The position numbers were made by a program, and so were the translations under genes. 64,000 nucleotides of DNA from Atherinomorus stipes (taxonomy: Eukaryota > Chordata > Actinopteri > Atheriniformes > Atherinidae), in the NCBI GenBank assembly GCA_023101725.1, contig JALJCO010007076.1, positions 558,001-622,000 on the forward strand, read 5' to 3'. Shown here one piece after another: positions 58,330-64,000 of the stretch (position 1 is the stretch's first letter; every line of letters begins with the position of its first letter). The notes beneath the pieces are model-generated. The model saw nothing but the letters and a program-made list of their open reading frames with translations, did not search any database and was not told the DNA's origin.

Positions 58330-59165
58330 ATTAAAATCAGCCGTTTCTTTTTTTTTATAATTTTTAAAAATTAAAAAAAACCAAAAAAAATTAAAATTTC
58401 TATTCGAAGGAAAAAAATGAGAAAAAAAGGAGGGGGGACAATGGTGGGGGGGAAGGGAGAAAAATAAAAAAAAGTGCGCGGGGGGGGAGGGGAAAACGGC
58501 ATCAGGAAAGGAAAAATAGGAAACTGCGTGAACTGAATGCTTAACATGGGACAAAAAAAAAAAAAAAAGAAAATCGGGTCTCCCTCTCGGAAGGGGGGAA
58601 AGGGGGAGAGAAGAGAAGGGGGGAGGTATGGGTGTTGGGGCCAGAGGACAAAGTAGGCAAGGATCAAAGGGAAAGGAAAACAGTAAAAAAAGCCCCCAAC
58701 TTATAAATTTTAAAAATATGAAAAAGGCACAACAAAGATAAATCTACCAAGGAGGGGGAGGGAGAAGGAGAAGGAAGAGAAAGGGGGGGGGGAAAGTAAA
58801 AAAAAAAAAAAAAGAACGGGCTGGGGGGGGGAGGGCGGGGGGGGGAAGGGGAGCAAAAAGAGCTAACGGCGGAACGGGGTGAAAAAGCAAAGATCCGAAA
58901 CCGTCCCCTTCTCCAACCCCGGAGGAAAGGGAAGGGGGGGGTTTGAGATCTAAATGTAAAGGTTGGGAAGTAATAAGCCAAGAAGAAGGACAGAGAAAGC
59001 GGGGGGCGTGGAGAAGCGCGGAGGCAAAAGAAAAAAATATCTCTTCATGAGGGATCGCCCGGACCCCACTGCCTACGATATTCCAGCTCAAAAAACATGT
59101 AGATTGGAGGTTAACGATTAAAAAGTATAGGAAAGAAAGAGGGGGAGAGAAGGCGAACGGAAGAA
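58330..59165 (+). repeat. Purine-rich, homopolymer-laden tract (about 830 bp)
   Basis: The + strand is very strongly biased to A and G, with many runs of 5-14 identical purines (for example A runs at 58553-58568 and 58799-58814, and G runs near 58480 and 58826). No periodic repeat unit is seen. The edges are fairly sharp against ordinary sequence. It could be a genuine homopurine tract able to form triplex or G-quadruplex structures, or a low-quality stretch of consensus. Long proline- and phenylalanine-rich frames on the minus strand are a by-product of this bias. Confidence 0.75.
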
Positions 59166-60382
59166 AACCATTAGCATGAGTAAGTGTTTAACTTACACAT
59201 CCAGAGGGAAAGCCTCCACAGGGCTTTTGAGCCCCTTTGCCAAGTATTAGTAGCAAAGGCGACGCTTTCCACTTGAATTTGAGAAATCAAGGCAAGGAAG
59301 ATGCTTTTTCTAGCTATTGAGCTGGAAACTTCAAATCTAATGCTGATGGCGAAGAATCCCGACATTTATAAAAACAATTATTTATGCTTTAAAAAATTTG
59401 GGGGTAAAATTAATACTTTTGTTCTGCACCCCTCTAGGCATTTTATGGATGTGTTTTTTTTTTAGATATTGTTTTGATGAAGACATTGTAGCTATCATGT
59501 GAACCTGTTTAGCAAACAAGATTAAATAAATGGAAACCCTTCAAATGCACTTAAGTTATGTACCAACAGTTGGTAGTCATACATTGCACAGGCCTCATAA
59601 AGTGACATCTGACTCTGTATATTTAAACATTTCCTGTAAAATTAGAAGCTCAGGGGTGCTAGACTTCTCTAAAAGCCCAGTGTTGATTTGTCAGCTCAAG
59701 TGGTCTGATAATGCCTGCCATTTAATGTGCTGAAATTTGAAAGTCCTAAAAGCATTTTACTAGACACAAAACTAATAAATATCCCTGAGTGCAGGAGAAG
59801 TCATCAGCCTTTTTAATAATTTTCCAGGAAATGACCAACTCTAAAATACAATTATGGTGTAAAGCATATGACACAAATGACAATGCTCACAAAACACAGA
59901 TTTTCTCTTAGTTTTTTTTGTTGTTGTTGTTTTTGTTTGATTTTTTTTCTAGTTGCAGTCTAAAAAAATCTTGCAACATACATTTGAACATATGCTTAGA
60001 GTAAATGCCACTATAAGTAGTTGCTGAAGCTTATAGTATTTTTATCCTAGAAAGCACTTTTCTGGATTTCCGCATTGGCCTCACTATTGGCCACCGGAGG
60101 TTGCCACTTGATTTAAACACAAGCTATCTCAACCAGAGCATTTGGTGGTTCTCTATTCTTTTGGCTTCTTTTGCTGTTGATCACTTATTGAAAAGTTGTA
60201 CATGTGCATCCAAAAGTTTAAAGGTCAAATTAACTTAACCCGAATGACATCATAAAAATGCAGAATCTCCCTCACTTATTGTGAGTATAAGGTGTGATTG
60301 TGTCAACCTTCATCTTCAGGGAAATATTTTTCTTAATACTGAGCCATAGCACAGAACCATTCGGATAAAGTTGGAACAAGTA
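59166..60382. other. Non-coding stretch
   Basis: AT-rich DNA with nothing recognised. Confidence 0.5.
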
Positions 60383-60846
60383 CAGCCTCAATTCCAAAAA
60401 GTTGGGATGCAGAATGAAATGTAAATAAAACCAGAATGCAATGATTTGCAAGTCTCATAAAGCCGTATTTTATTGCCAGTAGAACATAAACAACACATAG
60501 AATGTTGAAACTGAGACATTTTATCATTTCATTGAATATGTTTACTCATTTTGATGATATCTCAAAAAGTTGGAGTGGGGCAACAAATGCAGGAAAAGAA
60601 ATTTGTACAAATCAAAACACCTAGAGGAACATTTGACAAATAATTAGATTAATTGGCGACAGGTCAGTTACCTGACTGGGTATAAAATGCGAATTTCAAA
60701 GTGATGTAAAGAGAAGTTTACTAATATCTGACAGACTTTATCTAGAAATTATGGAACAATTTAAGAAAAATATTCCATTAAATATTGCATTAAAAGTTGG
60801 CATGATTCTCTACTGGGAAACACTGCATGGGCACAGGAACACTTCC

Positions 60847-60931
60847 AGCAATCTTTGTGTTAGAACAAAGATTGCTGTTCTAACAGCTATCTATCCAAAA
60901 GATGGATAGATAGCCATCTATCCATCTTTTG
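60847..60931. repeat. Overlapping perfect hairpins
   Basis: AGCAATCTTTGT (60847-60858) pairs with ACAAAGATTGCT (60865-60876); TGTTAGAAC overlaps this and pairs with GTTCTAACA; CAAAAGATGGATAGAT (60896-60911) pairs with ATCTATCCATCTTTTG (60916-60931) across a 4-base loop. All are perfect. Confidence 0.9.
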
Positions 60932-60989
60932 CTAGATAGATCGCTCTATCCAGCAAAAAAGTCTGCTGTTTTTACTGGCAGTTGGCTAA

Positions 60990-61205
60990 CAATTAATGAG
61001 ATGCCTTACCGCCACCTACTGGTAGGGAGTGTTAACTGTTGCTGCTGTCATTTACTTCGCACAATCTAGTATGTCGCAGCAGCTTTGCTCTTACCCCGCC
61101 CACTTGTGGTCGTGGTAAGGGATTGTAATTGAAAAGCCACCAAGCCAAGTTGAATTGAGTTGAGTTGAGTTGGGAGCTGACCTGTGCTAATGGAAAAGGC
61201 CCATA
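60990..61205. mobile_element. Small MITE inserted in the Tc1 copy
   Basis: The segment ending GCTGACCTGTGCTAATGGAA with repeated GAGTT units and GGTCGTGGTAAGGGATTG resembles a common fish MITE. Its left boundary is unclear. Confidence 0.45.
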
Positions 61206-61574
61206 CGAGAACATGATCCAGGACATCACCTTTTTCTCTGGGCTAAAGCTGATTTGAAATGGTCTAAGGCAAAGTGGAAATCTGTTCTGTTTGGAAAACA
61301 TGAATGTCCTGCAGACTGAAGAGGAGAGGGACCATCCAACCAGTTCAGAGCCTGCTATCTCTGATGGTGTGGGGTTACTTCAGTGCCTGTGGCACGGACA
61401 GCTTACACATGTCTGAAGGCTCCATCAATGTTTAAAAGTGCGTATATATTTTACAGAATATCTGGTCACATCAAGATGTCTTTTTCAGGAAAGGCCTTGC
61501 ATATTTCAGCAAGACAATGCTAAACCACATACAACAGCCATCACAACAGCATGGTTTCTCTGGAGAGATAGCAA

Positions 61575-61965
61575 AAAATGTTTGGCCCAAATGTGGCACA
61601 CATCTGTAGTTTTGGTTTGGCCCAATACTTGGCCTTGACTGGCTGCTGAAACTTAACCACATTACCACCAAATGTGGCTCACAGCACGCTTGCTGTAAAC
61701 TAAATCTAGACTAGTTAATGACATGTGGACCATATGTGGGCCCAAAACATACTTGCCAGTTTAGTTTAGTTTTCACAATTTCCCCCACACAGTCCATGAC
61801 CTGTTATTCCCAACCAGCATGTTACATTGTGAAAAAAAAAAAGGGCACCCAAGAAGTCGCAACTTATCAAACTGGTTTCCGTCACCAGTCGGGATCGCCA
61901 GTACCGTAACTGAACTAGAAGTGCCAAAAGTTTCCTGGATTTGGCCCAAATATGTCATCCATCTG
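61575..61965. mobile_element. Unclassified insertion with TTTGGCCCAAAT phrases at both ends
   Basis: TTTGGCCCAAATGTGGCACA near the start and TTTGGCCCAAATATGTCATC near the end are direct, not inverted, matches. It interrupts transposase-derived sequence that is continuous in the sister copy at 39412-40999. Class unknown. Confidence 0.5.
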
Positions 61966-62187
61966 GGCAGGCGCTAAACTGGCCCGCCTGCAGTCCACAT
62001 CTTTGGTGTATCATGCAACAAGAAATCAGGCAACAAAGGCCCAGAACTGTTGTGCAGATAAGATCCCATCAGACAAGAATGGGAAAACATTCCTCTCCAA
62101 AGAGTCCAGCAACTGGTCTCCTCACTTTCCACATGTTCATAGATACAGTAGATGTTAAAAGGGGAGGTGGTGCTACACAGTGGCAAA

Positions 62188-64000
62188 GGTTGTGGTTCTC
62201 ATATCTGCAGGAAGTGACCTGAAAAGTGTGAAATTTTACCAGATTACACACTGTGCAATGAAGTAAATGAATGTTTAGTGACAAAAGTGTTGTCTACCTT
62301 GATACAGCCAAGTCACTGCAAGATCGCTGACTTTGTAATCATCTAAGGACATGTTTCTACTGTGCACGATTACAGAGCGCATTGGCATGAAAACAAAGCT
62401 CCTATCATAGCCTCAGTTTAAATGACACTGATATTATATCAGGAATACAAATATTCCTGCCATTATTAATGGCAGGAATATTTGTCATAATAATGACAAA
62501 TCAGAAAGTGGACAACTCTGTGTGGTGGTTACAGTTCCACAACACAAACAAGACATACAACCAACCAGCTTCCTGGCAAGCTCACAGAAAGTATGAGGCC
62601 ATTTTCAAATGGCGTGTTAAGGCACAGGCCTGAGCACATTTGACCACAAATTTTGTCCACGTGAAAGCAAACAGGCCAAGCTCACAGAAAGTATGAGGCC
62701 ATGCGTTCATCAAGGCAGGGTGATGCCGTGATGAAAGCATAACCCAAAGCCTTAGCCTTATTAAATTTTTGCACCTGTGCTTCTCAAGATGCTTGAGTCC
62801 GTTTACACATCGGGTCACTATTATGAGTGGTCCTAAATCTGCTTCAAGTGAGGAAAACATTTCCTTATTTGCAGCATTAAATTAACAAGCCTGAAATAAT
62901 TCTTGGAGCTGACGCTATTAAGAGACATTCAGCAGAGGGCCTACAAAGTATGAGCTCATAGCTTGGCAAACTCTGCTGGGGGGAGGAAAGGAAGGAGTTT
63001 CTTTCCTTTAAAAAAAAAAAAAAAAATTCTTGTTTTAATCCAGTATACAACTTCCCCATCTGGTACATGTTATAAATTTGTTCAATTTTTTCTTACTTAA
63101 TTTAAATTTTTACGAGGCCAAAGCTGCTTTACTTTCTCTTGGTTTCCTCTGCCTCATGATCAAGTGTTCTTGGCAGAGTTGAGAATAGGGAAAGTTAAAG
63201 TAGAAATAGGTGAGAGAGGGAATGAAAAAGAAAATGAGATGAATTGAGTAAAGGGCTTTTTTGGCTGTGTCCTGCTGAAGCTTGGCCAAATCACGTCTAG
63301 TGCAGGATGTAAACAAACTAATCTGCCAGTGTGGAGACTTTACACATTTTGGTTTCGCTCTGGGCTGTGTGACTCATGCAGCCTGGCTGTGTGACCTCGG
63401 ATGCTGGCTGTCCTGCTGCTTTAGTACCGGAGTGTTTAGTTTGACTTGCAGCAGGGGTCACCAAGACTATGCAGGCCTGCTGCGTTCTCCACTAATGCAT
63501 ACAAATAATCTCTCACAAAGTGAAGAGAAACAAACTAATGTGTTTACAAAAATAAAGCCTTAGTTTTGCTGTGCAGATGGGATGAGTTTAACAGTAATTT
63601 TATCACGACACAATGACTTAAATTTGCACGCTTCACGTTTTCAGTCTTGTTTAATTTGTTACCACAATAAACATCCCTTGCGTGCAGTACATACGGGGTA
63701 GCCAAACAAATCCGAGCTGGTTTAAAAAAAGAAATGTCCGTCAATGATAATTGAAACCATGATTTGATTTCATGCTACACGAGAAGTTTTCTACGCTGCA
63801 GTGCTCGATGCTTTTGTTTAGCTCGCCGCGGAGCAGAGGGTGCTTCTCATGTGGCTGCCTTTAATTTTTCCTTGCACAAACAAGAAATCAAAAATAGCTG
63901 AAAAATGATAATGAATAAGTAAATAAATAATATTAGACTCAATCCTTGTAAAAGTAAAAAGAAGACGCTTTAAATGCAGAAAAATGTATTATTGTGTGAG
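62188..64000. other. Non-coding stretch to the window end
   Basis: Contains a perfect hairpin (62447-62485), a duplicated 23-base phrase starting AAGCTCACAGAAAGTATGAG (62578 and 62679) and a poly-A run (63009-63026). No gene recognised. Confidence 0.5.
62447..62485. repeat. Perfect hairpin, 18-base arms and 3-base loop
   Basis: ACAAATATTCCTGCCATT, loop ATT, then AATGGCAGGAATATTTGT. A smaller hairpin TTTGTCAT/ATGACAAA overlaps its right end (62480-62500). Confidence 0.92.

Larger units (their letters stand above)
60383..62187 (+). mobile_element. Tc1/mariner element, 3'-truncated and interrupted
   Basis: Related to the copy at 39412: left end CAGCCTCAATTCCAAAAAGT after a TA, then AATGCAATGATTTGCAAGTC and ACACTGCATGGGCACAGGAA. 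A transposase fragment near 61490-61560 still reads IFQQDNAKPHTT, the metal-binding Asp region of this family. Two blocks are absent from the other copy and look inserted: about 60850-61205 (hairpins and a MITE) and about 61575-61965 (TTTGGCCCAAATGTGGCACA to TTTGGCCCAAATATGTCATC). Similarity stops near 62187, before the right end. Confidence 0.75.

Noticed and set aside
58371..59091. Several Pro/Phe-rich frames on the - strand
   Set aside because: They are translations of the purine-rich tract; composition explains them.
1..64000. CRISPR arrays, bacterial operons, viral genes
   Set aside because: No spaced direct repeats, no compact gene clusters and no recognisable viral genes. The gene structures are those of a vertebrate nuclear genome.

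Overview
This is vertebrate nuclear DNA, almost certainly from a teleost fish. It is AT-rich, mostly non-coding, and has GT-AG introns, CA/GT microsatellites and several DNA transposon types common in fish (hAT, Tc1/mariner, palindromic MITEs). The species cannot be read from the sequence. No bacterial, viral or CRISPR feature was seen.

Layout. (1) 1-28.3 kb is a long non-coding stretch. It holds one intact-looking hAT element (6049-6961), simple repeats, a 26-base G run, a GC-rich block with paired nuclear-receptor half-sites (15.8-16.1 kb), a GC-rich promoter-like zone (18.5-20.9 kb) and two isolated exon-like segments (3829-3892 and 20991-21118). (2) 28.3-29.4 kb carries two let-7 hairpins, let-7a and let-7b. 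They sit in what looks like the last exon of a spliced host non-coding RNA, with an acceptor at 28304-28305 and a poly(A) signal at 29382. (3) 30.73-30.99 kb is a small CpG-rich promoter with a first-exon donor. (4) 35476-46807 encodes PPAR-alpha (ppara) in seven coding exons, 477 residues, with a 3' UTR to about 47.94 kb. (5) 48434-49789 is cdpf1 in three exons, with one extra G in exon 2 that breaks the frame. (6) 53855-54754 is a p27Kip1-like CDK inhibitor (cdkn1b-type) with a 3' UTR exon to about 56.39 kb. (7) 56.4-64 kb has no recognised gene. It holds a palindromic MITE, an odd purine-rich tract (58.3-59.2 kb) and a decayed, interrupted Tc1/mariner copy containing overlapping hairpins.

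How it fits together. The let-7a/let-7b - PPARA - CDPF1 order is the same as on human chromosome 22, so region 2-5 is a conserved block. The cdkn1b-type gene is on another chromosome in human (12), so its place next to cdpf1 reflects a fish-lineage arrangement. All genes and both microRNAs are on the + strand. PPAR-alpha is a fatty-acid-activated transcription factor, let-7 represses growth genes, and p27-type proteins stop the cell cycle; nothing in the sequence shows that they act as one unit.

The most useful observations are the single-base frame break in cdpf1, a lineage-specific insertion of about 21 residues plus an extra intron in the PPAR-alpha ligand-binding domain, a p27-like protein lacking the usual C-terminal Thr-Pro degron, the purine-rich tract, and clustered perfect hairpins that look like template-switch events. 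I found no clearly new biological system.
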